Assembly: GCF_029626265.1 (NCBI RefSeq)
Contig: NZ_JARUBN010000001.1
Location: forward strand, 124,001 to 188,000
Direction of reading: 5' to 3'
DNA from: Micromonospora sp. WMMD1102
GTDB taxonomy: Bacteria; Actinomycetota; Actinomycetes; Mycobacteriales; Micromonosporaceae
Length of the DNA stretch: 64,000 nt
Part shown: in pieces, positions 10,613 through 17,984 of the stretch
Layout: the number at the start of each line of letters is the position of its first letter
Position numbering within the stretch: position 1 is the stretch's first letter
Made by a program: the position numbers and the translations under genes
Notes under the pieces: generated by a model
Told to the model about the DNA's origin: nothing
Database searches by the model: none
The model's input: the letters and a program-made list of their open reading frames with translations, nothing else

Positions 10613-11866
10613 GTGACGAGTGCGTTGCAACTGCCGACCGGCAGCCGGCCGGCGTCGTCGGAATCCGAGACGCCGCCCGGGGCCGAACCCCTGCCCGCCG
10701 GGCTCGACCGGATGCTCGGCGTCCGGCTGCCCGATCTGATCGCGACCCGCCGGTTCCTGCACGCCCATCCGGAACTCTCCGGCCAGGAGTTCGACACCGC
10801 CGCCCTGATCGCCCGCGAGCTGGCACTGGCCGGCCTGAAGCCGCGGCTGATGCCGAAGGGCAACGGGGTGATCTGCGACATCGACGGGCGGCCGTCCGGC
10901 CCCGTGGTCGCGCTCCGGGCCGACCTCGACGCCCTGCCGCTGAGTGACGCCAAGGACGTGCCCTACCGGTCCACGGTGGACGGCGTCTGCCACGCCTGCG
11001 GTCACGACGTGCACACCACGGTCGTCCTCGGGGCCGCTCTGCTGCTGGCCCAGCTCGCCAAGCGGGGGGAGCTGGACGGGCGGGTACGGCTGATCTTCCA
11101 GCCGGCCGAGGAGATCCTGCCCTGCGGCTCGCTCGAGGTGATCGAGGCCGGTGGGCTCACCGACGTCACCCAGATCTTCGCCCTGCACTGCGACCCGAAC
11201 CTGCCGGTCGGCCAGGTCGGCCTCCGGGTCGGCCCGATCACCGCGGCGGCGGACAACATCACCGTGCGGCTGACCGGGCCGGGCGGCCACACCGCCCGGC
11301 CGCACCTGACGGTGGACCTGGTCGACGCGCTCGGCCGGCTGGTCACCGAGGTACCGGCACTGGTGAACCGCCGGGTGCCGGCGAACAGCGGACTGCTGCT
11401 GGTCTTCGGCCAGGCATCGGCCGGTACGCAGTACAACGTCATCCCGAACGAGGCGATGGCGGCCGGCACGCTCCGGGTGCTCGACCGGGACACCTGGGAC
11501 CAGGCGCCGAAGATCGTCGCCCAGGTGGTCCGGGACGTGATCGCCCCGACCGGCGCCACCGTGGACGTCGAGTACCTGCGCGGGCGACCGCCGGTGGTCA
11601 ACGACGCCGGGGCGATCCGGGTGCTGACCGCCGCCACCGCCGCTTCGGTCGGCCCGGCCGGGATCGCCGAGACCCCGCAGAGCATGGGCGGCGAGGACTT
11701 CTCCTGGTATCTGGAGCACGTACCGGGTGCGCTGGCCCGGCTCGGCGTGGGGCGGACGGCGGCCAACGTCGACCTGCACCGCGCCACCTTCGACGTGGAC
11801 GAGCGGACCATCGGGGTCGGCGTACGGCTGCTGGTGCAGACCGCGCTCAAGGCGCTGGCCGGCTGA
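10613..11866 (+). CDS. M20 family metallopeptidase / amidohydrolase, 417 aa
   Basis: Two-metal hydrolase of the M20D (IAA-amino acid/N-acyl amino acid amidohydrolase) group. Visible motifs are RRFLHAHPELSGQEF, ALRADLDALP, the metal-binding CHACGHDVHTT, FQPAEEI, the dimerisation-domain GPGGHTARP, and SMGGEDFSWYL near the C-terminus. I start it at GTG 10613, which gives the usual family length; the frame extends further upstream (see the preceding leader entry). It probably hydrolyses an N-acyl amino acid or short peptide amide in the cytosol; the substrate is not predictable. Its last codons begin a short tandem duplication. Confidence 0.88.
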   Translation: MTSALQLPTGSRPASSESETPPGAEPLPAGLDRMLGVRLPDLIATRRFLHAHPELSGQEFDTAALIARELALAGLKPRLMPKGNGVICDIDGRPSGPVVALRADLDALPLSDAKDVPYRSTVDGVCHACGHDVHTTVVLGAALLLAQLAKRGELDGRVRLIFQPAEEILPCGSLEVIEAGGLTDVTQIFALHCDPNLPVGQVGLRVGPITAAADNITVRLTGPGGHTARPHLTVDLVDALGRLVTEVPALVNRRVPANSGLLLVFGQASAGTQYNVIPNEAMAAGTLRVLDRDTWDQAPKIVAQVVRDVIAPTGATVDVEYLRGRPPVVNDAGAIRVLTAATAASVGPAGIAETPQSMGGEDFSWYLEHVPGALARLGVGRTAANVDLHRATFDVDERTIGVGVRLLVQTALKALAG

Positions 11867-11917
11867 CCGCCGCTGGCCGGCTGACCCGCCGTGCCACTGG
11901 TCGGCTGACCCGCCGTG
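11854..11917. repeat. Degenerate tandem repeat spanning the amidohydrolase stop codon
   Basis: Three diverged copies of ctggccggctgac(c)cgcc follow one another at about 11854-11871, 11872-11896 and 11897-11917. Copy 1 is the end of the amidohydrolase coding sequence with its TGA; the later copies repeat the same stop-containing segment downstream. Confidence 0.6.
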
Positions 11918-12010
11918 TAGGCGGGCGGAGGCGGGCGGGTTCGGGTCCGGCGGACGGGTACCCGTGGGGCCAAGCCGGCGGTGCCGCGATGGTGGCGCCG
12001 CGGATGGTGC

Positions 12011-12040
12011 CGCCGGGTGCCGTGCTGACGGCACCCGGCG
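12011..12040. terminator. Bidirectional hairpin between convergent genes
   Basis: Perfect 13-bp inverted repeat cgccgggtgccgt (12011-12023 with 12028-12040) and a 4-nt loop, between the convergent amidohydrolase and DUF4349 genes. Its position and very stable stem fit a terminator for both. Confidence 0.7.
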
Positions 12041-12057
12041 TACCCGTGGTGGTCGGC

Positions 12058-13143
12058 TCAGTCGGGCGGGGCCGGTGCCTGGGCCGGAACCGTGCTCGAC
12101 GGCCCGCCACCCGGCCCCCGCCCGGCGGCGGTCGCCGGAGCGTCCCGACGCGGAGCCGGCGGAGTGGGCGGACCCGGCCGGGTCTGCGGACCCGGTGGAA
12201 TGGGCGGGGTCGGTGGGCGACGCCGGCCACGGAGCCGGCGGACCAGCCAGAGCACCAGGAACGCCGGCACGCCCAGACCGACGGCCCAGGGCAGCAGCGC
12301 GCCGAGCACGGTCAGCAGGATCCGCAGCGACGCGACGAACGCCTTCCAGCCGCCCTCCAGGCCCGCCAGGAACCCGGTCGCCGGCTCGTCGTCCTCCGGC
12401 GCCCGCGCGTTCGGCCCGAGCAGTACGGCGGTGATCGTGGAGAGCGCCGTCAGGTCGGCGAGCCGGCGCTTCTTCGCCTCCAGCGAGGCCAGGTCCGCCT
12501 CCCGCTTGGCCAGCTCGCCCTCCAGCATCACCAGCTCCGACAGGGTCTTCGCCTGGGCCAGCAGCCGCCGCCCGCTCTCCACCCGCGCCTTCTGGGTGGC
12601 GATCCGGGCGTCCAGGTCGAGTGTCTCCTCGGTGACGTCGTCGGTCTTCACCTCCCGGCGCAACTGCTCGCCGAGCCGGGCGATCTCGTCCACCACGGTG
12701 CCGAACCGGTCGGCCGGAACCCGCAGTTGCAGGGTCGCCTCGGACCGGGAGGCGTCACTGCGCCGGTTGTCGCCGCCGAGGAAACCGCCGGCCCCGGTGA
12801 CGATGCCGACCGCCCGCGCCGACGCCTCCTCGACGTCCTCCACCCGTACGGTGACGGAACCGGTGTAGACGATCGCCCGCTGGCCGACGCCGAGGTCGGT
12901 CTCGGGTTCCCCGGCCGGCTTGCCGGCCTGCTCCTCGCCCCCGCCCAGCAGTGGCGCCTCGGCCGCGCCGGGCTGGGCCCGTTCCGCCTGCCCGGCCGGA
13001 GCGTCCGCCGCCGAACTGCCGGTGGCGTCCCCGCCGTCCGCGCCGCAGCCGGCCAGCGCCAGGCCGGCTGCCAGCAGCACCGTACCGAGCAGTGCGGTCA
13101 GCCGGCGTCGGCGACGCCCCGTGACCCCGAGTCGTGCGCTCAT
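12058..13143 (-). CDS. DUF4349 domain lipoprotein, 361 aa
   Basis: Envelope protein of the DUF4349 family. It begins with a basic stretch (RRRRR), a hydrophobic helix and a lipobox ALAGC, so Cys33 would be lipid-anchored. The middle carries the DUF4349 pattern (YTGSVTVRVEDVEEA, LQLRVPADRF, a coiled-coil of about 60 residues with LDLDARIATQKAR). A C-terminal membrane helix (ILLTVLGALLPWAVGLGV onward) is followed by a Pro/Arg-rich tail. The arrangement places the coiled coil outside and the tail inside. Biological role is unknown; members are widespread in actinobacteria and other bacteria. Confidence 0.88.
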   Translation of the reverse strand: MSARLGVTGRRRRRLTALLGTVLLAAGLALAGCGADGGDATGSSAADAPAGQAERAQPGAAEAPLLGGGEEQAGKPAGEPETDLGVGQRAIVYTGSVTVRVEDVEEASARAVGIVTGAGGFLGGDNRRSDASRSEATLQLRVPADRFGTVVDEIARLGEQLRREVKTDDVTEETLDLDARIATQKARVESGRRLLAQAKTLSELVMLEGELAKREADLASLEAKKRRLADLTALSTITAVLLGPNARAPEDDEPATGFLAGLEGGWKAFVASLRILLTVLGALLPWAVGLGVPAFLVLWLVRRLRGRRRPPTPPIPPGPQTRPGPPTPPAPRRDAPATAAGRGPGGGPSSTVPAQAPAPPD

Positions 13144-13256
13144 GTCTCCTCCTCGTCCGTCCCCGTAACGGCGTTGCGGTCAGACGCGCCGCGAAGTCGC
13201 CCCGGTTCCGGCAGACTGCGCTGGGGACATCACGATTCGGTGACCGAGGAGTCTCG

Positions 13257-13886
13257 ATGCGACTGACCAAGTACGGCCACGCGTGTGTACGGGTGGAGGA
13301 CGACGGAGCGGTGCTGGTCATCGACCCCGGTAACCTCACCGAGCCGGCCGCGCTGGACGGGGTGGACGCGGTCCTGATCACCCACGAGCACGCCGACCAT
13401 CTCGACGTGGACGCCCTGGCCGACGCGCTCGACCGGCGGCCGTCGGTGACCGTCCACACCCATCCCGAGGTCGCGTCCAAGCTGGACGTGCTGGGCGGAG
13501 TGGTCCGGACCGTCGAGTCCGGCGACTCGTTCGAGGCGGCCGGCTTCGCCGTGCGGGCGTACGGCGGTTGGCACGCCGAGATCCATCCGGAGATTCCCCG
13601 GGTGGTGAACCTCGGCTTCCTGCTGAACGGGTCGGTCTATCATCCGGGCGACTCGTTCGACGTACCGGAGGGGGCGCAGGTGGAGACCCTGTTCGTGCCG
13701 ATCTCCGGGCCCTGGCTCAGGCTCGCCGACTCGGTGGACTTCGTCCGGGCGGTCGGCCCGCGCCGGGCGTACGCCCTGCACGACGGGCTGCTCGGCGACG
13801 CCGGGCTGACCGTCTACGACAAGAACATGGCCGCGCTGGCGAACTGTGACTACGCCCGCCTGGTGCCCGGGACCGCCGTCGACTGA
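13257..13886 (+). CDS. Metallo-beta-lactamase-fold hydrolase (UlaG-like), 209 aa
   Basis: Small metal-dependent hydrolase. The metal-binding motif THEHADHLD gives His43, His45, Asp47 and His48, with further ligands in YHPGDSF and the C-terminal HDG. The N-terminus MRLTKYGHACVRVE is typical of the L-ascorbate-6-phosphate-lactonase-like branch. ATG 13257 is preceded by gaggag at the right distance. No partner gene defines its substrate; the coiled-coil gene follows within 17 bases, so both are probably co-transcribed. Confidence 0.85.
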   Translation: MRLTKYGHACVRVEDDGAVLVIDPGNLTEPAALDGVDAVLITHEHADHLDVDALADALDRRPSVTVHTHPEVASKLDVLGGVVRTVESGDSFEAAGFAVRAYGGWHAEIHPEIPRVVNLGFLLNGSVYHPGDSFDVPEGAQVETLFVPISGPWLRLADSVDFVRAVGPRRAYALHDGLLGDAGLTVYDKNMAALANCDYARLVPGTAVD

Positions 13887-13902
13887 AGCGGAGATCCGCG
13901 AC

Positions 13903-15042
13903 ATGCCCGGTCTGCCCCGTGAACTCGTCGAGCGGCTCTACGCCGCGCCGCCGGACGGTTTCGTCGCCGCCCGCGCCGAGGCGGTCGCGGCGGCCCGGGC
14001 CGCCGGTGACCCGGGCACCGCCCGGGAGATCGGCAAGCTGCGCAAGCCGACCGTGGCGGCCTGGCTGGTGAACCTGCTGGCGCTGCGCCGGCCGGAGCTG
14101 ATGGCCGAGCTGGTCGAACTCTCCGCCGCGCTCCGCGGCGCCCAGCGGGAGCTGCGCGGCGACCGGCTGCGGGAACTCTCCGCCCAGCGGCGGGGCGTGG
14201 TGGGGGCACTCGTCGGCCAGGCCCGGGCGCTCGCCGAGGAGGCGGACCCACGGCTGGCCGCCGGGAAGCTGCCGCTGGCCGAGGTGGAGGCGACGCTGAA
14301 CGCGGCACTGGCCGACGTCAAGGTCGCCGAGCAGGCCCGGTCCGGCCGGCTGGTGCGGGCGACCAGCTACGCCGGCTTCGGCGAGGTGCCCCGACCGCAG
14401 CTGCGGCTGATCGTCGGCGGCCCGGAGGGCGGGGAGCTTGTCGACGGCGTCGCCGGGGAGTTGGCCGAAGCGGGGGAGTTGGCCGAAGCGGGGGAGCTGG
14501 CCGAAGCCGAGGAGCTGGCCGACGCCGGGGAGGCCGTGACGACGGCGGAGGCTGGCAACGCCGGTGCGCAAGGTCGGGCGGAGGCGGGCGGTGGACGTAC
14601 CGGAGCCGGCGCGGCGGGTCGGGCGCAGGCGCGCGGTCGGCGTACCGGAGGCGGGGCGGCGGGAGGAGGCGGTGCAGGGCAGGGCACCTCGACGGCCGAG
14701 CAGGCAGCCGCCCGGGCCGCTCGGGCCGAGGAGTCCGCTCGGGCCGCCCGGCGGCGCACTCTGGACCGGGCGCTGGCCGAGGCGCGTACCCGACAGGAGC
14801 GGGCCGAGGCGGAGCTGGCGGCGGCGGTGACGGCCGAGCGGGACGCCGGGGCGGAGCTGGCCGCGATCGAGTCCGAACTGGCCGGACTGGAACGGCGGCG
14901 GGCCGCCGCCGACCAGGAGTCCGGCCGGCGCAGGCTCGCCCGCAAGGCCGCCGAGCGGACGGCGGTCGCCGCCCGGCGCCGGGCCGGCGAGGTGCAGGCG
15001 GCCGTCGAGGCGATGGCGGAGGACGGCGACGACCCGCCCTGA
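13903..15042 (+). CDS. Uncharacterised Ala/Arg/Glu-rich coiled-coil protein, 379 aa
   Basis: I do not recognise a named family. The N-terminal 180 residues are helical and contain PRELVERLY, IGKLRKPTVAAWLVN and LAALRRPEL-type segments that look conserved rather than repetitive. A four-fold 18-bp repeat at 14452-14523 encodes AGELAE units. A Gly/Arg-rich disordered stretch follows, then a long highly charged coiled coil (about residues 265-375). The start at ATG 13903 (MPGLPRE) is preferred; the frame is open upstream but overlaps the hydrolase gene. Soluble, with no signal peptide. Probably a DNA-, RNA- or self-associating scaffold, but this is a guess. Confidence 0.7.
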   Translation: MPGLPRELVERLYAAPPDGFVAARAEAVAAARAAGDPGTAREIGKLRKPTVAAWLVNLLALRRPELMAELVELSAALRGAQRELRGDRLRELSAQRRGVVGALVGQARALAEEADPRLAAGKLPLAEVEATLNAALADVKVAEQARSGRLVRATSYAGFGEVPRPQLRLIVGGPEGGELVDGVAGELAEAGELAEAGELAEAEELADAGEAVTTAEAGNAGAQGRAEAGGGRTGAGAAGRAQARGRRTGGGAAGGGGAGQGTSTAEQAAARAARAEESARAARRRTLDRALAEARTRQERAEAELAAAVTAERDAGAELAAIESELAGLERRRAAADQESGRRRLARKAAERTAVAARRRAGEVQAAVEAMAEDGDDPP

Positions 15043-15064
15043 CCGGGCGCGACGACCGCCGGCC

Positions 15065-15156
15065 GGTGTGGCGGGCAGGTCCGGCCCGGTGTGGGGGGCA
15101 GGTCCGGCCCGGTGTGGCGGACAGGTCCGGCCCGGTGTGGCGGACAGGTCCGGCCC
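15065..15156. repeat. 23-bp tandem repeat, 4 copies
   Basis: Four copies of ggtgtggcggacaggtccggccc (units at 15065, 15088, 15111 and 15134), nearly identical, plus a partial fifth. The unit is not a multiple of three, so no frame is conserved and it is non-coding. It begins 22 bases after the coiled-coil gene. Confidence 0.85.
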
Positions 15157-15301
15157 GGTGGGAGACAGCCCTGACCCGGTGCGGCGGGCGATTCGGGCCG
15201 GCGCGGTTGCCGCGCGGGGGCTGCCGAAATGTCGGTCCGCGAGGCAGACTCAACCGGGTGATGCGGGCGGAGAGCGGAAGCCGGACCGGAAGGCAGTGTC
15301 G

Positions 15302-16060
15302 TTGACCCCCGAGCAGGCCGCCGGCGCGGCCAGGCCGATCGTGTTGAAGCTGGGCAGCGCCTTCATCGAATGCCCCCGCACGTTGCGCCGGGCGCGTCAG
15401 ATGGGCATCTCCGGTTGGGCGTTCCTGGTGACCGGGCGCGGCGCGGTCCTCGGCGACGTACGCACCGAGACCGTGGCCGCTGCGATCGGCATCCTTTCTC
15501 CGGAGGCGGTGGCCGACGGCTGGGAGACCGCTGTCCGGGTGACCAACCCGAGCACGGTGGCCGAGGTGAGCCGGGCCGAGTGCCTGCGCTGGGGAATCGA
15601 CTATCTCGCCGGCTTTCCGCCGCTCGCCCGGCTGATCGAGCTGGTCGAACCGGTAGTGGTGGCGGCCGACGCCACCGGGATGCCGCTCTTCGCCGCCTGG
15701 CGGGGCATGCCGGTGCCGGCGGACGCCGCACCGGCCGCCCGGGCGGCGGTGCTGCTGCACCTGCTCTTCGAGTACTACTCCGGCGCCAGCCTGATGGCGG
15801 TACGCGCGGCCGGGATGACGGCGATGGAGATCATCCTTGCCGGCCCGGAGGGCGAGTCCGGCGCGGTGGCGTACGGCTGGTCGCCGCCGTACCCGCCGGT
15901 GGGGCCGCTGGTCCGGCGGCGGCTCTGGGCCGAGTCGGTGGCCGACCGGATCGTGGCCCAGGCGTTCGGGGTGCTCGACCCGGCCGAGCGGGTGGAACTG
16001 GTCAGCCTGCTCGGCGCCGCGCTGACCGGAGCACGGATGTCACCGCCCAGGTTGGACTGA
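15302..16060 (+). CDS. Uncharacterised protein, 252 aa (possibly SCO6745-like)
   Basis: Soluble alpha-helical protein starting MTPEQAAGAARPIVLKLGSA. A TTG start at 15302 has ggaagg eight bases upstream and avoids the repeat array; the alternative GTG at 15296 is too close to that site. The order of N-terminal helix, Arg-rich segment, and GDVRTETVAAAIGILSPEAVADGWE recalls the actinobacterial SCO6745-like group, but the match is only suggestive. No catalytic motif is visible. It stands alone, facing the convergent ABC exporter genes. Confidence 0.6.
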   Translation: MTPEQAAGAARPIVLKLGSAFIECPRTLRRARQMGISGWAFLVTGRGAVLGDVRTETVAAAIGILSPEAVADGWETAVRVTNPSTVAEVSRAECLRWGIDYLAGFPPLARLIELVEPVVVAADATGMPLFAAWRGMPVPADAAPAARAAVLLHLLFEYYSGASLMAVRAAGMTAMEIILAGPEGESGAVAYGWSPPYPPVGPLVRRRLWAESVADRIVAQAFGVLDPAERVELVSLLGAALTGARMSPPRLD

Positions 16061-16242
16061 CCGGGGCGCGGACGGAAAGCGCTCGGGTCGGAGCGACCTT
16101 CGTGCGGACGCCACCGCCCCTGATTCGGACCGACCTTCGTGCGGGCCTCACCGGGCGGATCGGACCGATCGGGAACGGCCGCCGTGGCCCCGCCGGTTCT
16201 TCGGCGGGACCACGGCGCGTGTCGCGGCCGGAGCGGGCGGGA

Positions 16243-17058
16243 TCACGACCAGCGGAACAGCTTCGCGGCCAGCGCACCGAAGCCGGCGATGCAGGCCACC
16301 AGCACCGCCAGGTGCAGCGGCTGCGGCCAGTCGCCGACCCAGGCGTCCTGGAGCGCCTGGGAGGCCGCGCCGAGCGGGGTGAAGTCGGCGACCCGGCGTA
16401 CCGCGTCGGGCATCGCCGGGCCCGGGGTCCAGACCCCGGCGGCGAAGAGCATCGGGTAGTAGACCAGGCTGCCGATGCCCGTCGCCGCCCGGCTGGTCGG
16501 GGTGAAGGCGGCCAGCAGCAGGGCCAGCGACGACATCGAGGCCGCGCCGAGCACGAAGGCGAGCAGCAGCCCGGGTACGTGCGGCCGGGTCTCGATCCCG
16601 AAGACCAGCCGGCCACCGAGCAGCGCCAGGGCGCAGCCGACCAGCAGCGCGGACGCGTTCACCGTCAGCTGCGCCACCAGCAGCCGTACCGGTGAGGCGG
16701 GGGTGGTGGAGAGCCGGCGCAGGATTCCCTTCTCCCGGTCGGCGGCGAGCGCGCCCAGCAGGTTGACCAGGGCGACGGTGCCGATCGCCAGGGCGAGCGT
16801 GATCGGCAGGTACAGCTCGATCGGCCGCCGGCCGTCGAGGTCCGGGCTCGGCTCGTCGAAGCCCGGTATCGCACTGCCCAGGATCAGCACCAGGGCGGCC
16901 GGGAAGATGACCGCGAAGAAGGAGCCGAGCGGGTCCCGGACGAAGAGCTTCGCCTCGGTGACGACCAGCTTGGCGGTGCTCCGGCCGGCGGTACGGCGCC
17001 GCTGCGCCCGGCTGTCGGCGCCGGACGGGACGGTCTCGGGAAGGGCGGTGGCGTTCAT
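16243..17058 (-). CDS. ABC-2 type exporter permease, 271 aa
   Basis: Membrane subunit of a drug/lipid-type ABC exporter, with about six hydrophobic segments (for example LGSFFAVIFPAALVLILGSA and LYLPITLALAIGTVALVNLL) and the ABC-2 family pattern REKGILRRLSTTP between helices 2 and 3. ATG at 17058 has gaggaa five bases upstream; the open frame further upstream is antisense to nothing useful and overlaps the ATPase gene. It lies 41 bases downstream of the ATPase gene, so the two form one operon. The substrate is unknown. Confidence 0.88.
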   Translation of the reverse strand: MNATALPETVPSGADSRAQRRRTAGRSTAKLVVTEAKLFVRDPLGSFFAVIFPAALVLILGSAIPGFDEPSPDLDGRRPIELYLPITLALAIGTVALVNLLGALAADREKGILRRLSTTPASPVRLLVAQLTVNASALLVGCALALLGGRLVFGIETRPHVPGLLLAFVLGAASMSSLALLLAAFTPTSRAATGIGSLVYYPMLFAAGVWTPGPAMPDAVRRVADFTPLGAASQALQDAWVGDWPQPLHLAVLVACIAGFGALAAKLFRWS

Positions 17059-17099
17059 CGGGTTCCTCGATCCTTCGGAATGGGCGGAAGTACGCCGGC

Positions 17100-17852
17100 T
17101 CAGTTCGGGCTGCTGCTGGTGGCGGCGGCGGTCGGAGCGGTCAGGGCGAGGACGGCGTCCTCCAGGGTGGGCCGGGCGACCCCGGGAACGTCGGCCCGGG
17201 CGACCAGCTCGGCCGGGGTGTCGATGGCCAGCACCTCGCCGGCCCGGAACACCGCCAGCCGGTCGCAGAGCCGCTCGGCCTCGTCCATGAAGTGGGTGAC
17301 CAGGACGACCGTGACGCCCCGGTCCCGGACCTGCCGCACCAGCTGCCAGGTGTCCCGGCGGGCCTGCGGGTCCAGCCCGGTGGTCAACTCGTCGAGTACC
17401 GCGATCCGGGGGTTGCCGACCAGGGCAAGCGCGACGGAGAGCCGCTGCTTCTGCCCGCCGGAGAGCTTGCCGAAGGCGGTGTTCCGCTTGGCGGTCAGCC
17501 CCAGCTCGTCCATCAGCGCCCGCCAGTCGGCCGGCTCGGCGTAGAACGAGCTGTACAGGTCGAGCGCCTCCCAGACCCGCAGCCGGTCGGGCAGGTGGCT
17601 CTCCTGGAGCTGGATGCCGACCTGGCGGCGGAGTTCGGCACGGTCCCGGACCGGATCCAGGCCGAGGACCCGGATCGTCCCGCCGTCGGCCCGGCGCAGC
17701 CCGGTCAGGCACTCGACGGTGGTGGTCTTGCCGGAGCCGTTCGGGCCGACGATCCCGAAGATCTCTCCGGCCCGTACCTCGAAGGAGACGTCGCGGACCG
17801 CGACCTGGTCGCCGTACCGCTTCTGTAGGTTGCTGACCTCGATGGCTGTCAT
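17100..17852 (-). CDS. ABC exporter ATP-binding protein, 250 aa
   Basis: ATPase subunit paired with the downstream ABC-2 permease. Walker A is GPNGSGKTT, the Q-loop region VGIQLQES, the signature LSGGQKQRLSVALAL, Walker B IAVLDELTTGLDPQ with Leu in place of the usual Pro after the catalytic Glu, and the H-loop VTHFMDEAE. The start ATG at 17852 fits the family start (MTAIEVSNLQKRYG). It is divergent from a histidine kinase gene across 132 bp containing a large inverted repeat. Confidence 0.92.
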   Translation of the reverse strand: MTAIEVSNLQKRYGDQVAVRDVSFEVRAGEIFGIVGPNGSGKTTTVECLTGLRRADGGTIRVLGLDPVRDRAELRRQVGIQLQESHLPDRLRVWEALDLYSSFYAEPADWRALMDELGLTAKRNTAFGKLSGGQKQRLSVALALVGNPRIAVLDELTTGLDPQARRDTWQLVRQVRDRGVTVVLVTHFMDEAERLCDRLAVFRAGEVLAIDTPAELVARADVPGVARPTLEDAVLALTAPTAAATSSSPN

Positions 17853-17899
17853 GGGAGAAACGCTAGGAAGTACGGCGGCCGGTCGGAATGCGTCCATCT

Positions 17900-17937
17900 G
17901 CCCGGCCGGGGTGCAGGTAACTACACCCCGGCCGGGC
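17900..17937. promoter_or_regulatory. 14-bp inverted repeat between exporter operon and histidine kinase
   Basis: Perfect inverted repeat gcccggccggggtg (17900-17913 and 17924-17937) with a 10-nt AT-containing centre, located between divergent genes where no terminator is needed. It could be an operator for a regulator of the exporter and kinase, or an attenuating hairpin in the kinase leader. No regulator gene is adjacent. Confidence 0.5.
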
Positions 17938-17984
17938 GGCTGGCGGCACTCCGCCGCAGGGGTGCGGGCGGCCACACTTGTGGC

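Noticed and set aside
10412..12034. Long leftward frame opposite the M20 gene
   Set aside because: It is the antisense shadow of a well-recognised amidohydrolase and has no recognisable motif.
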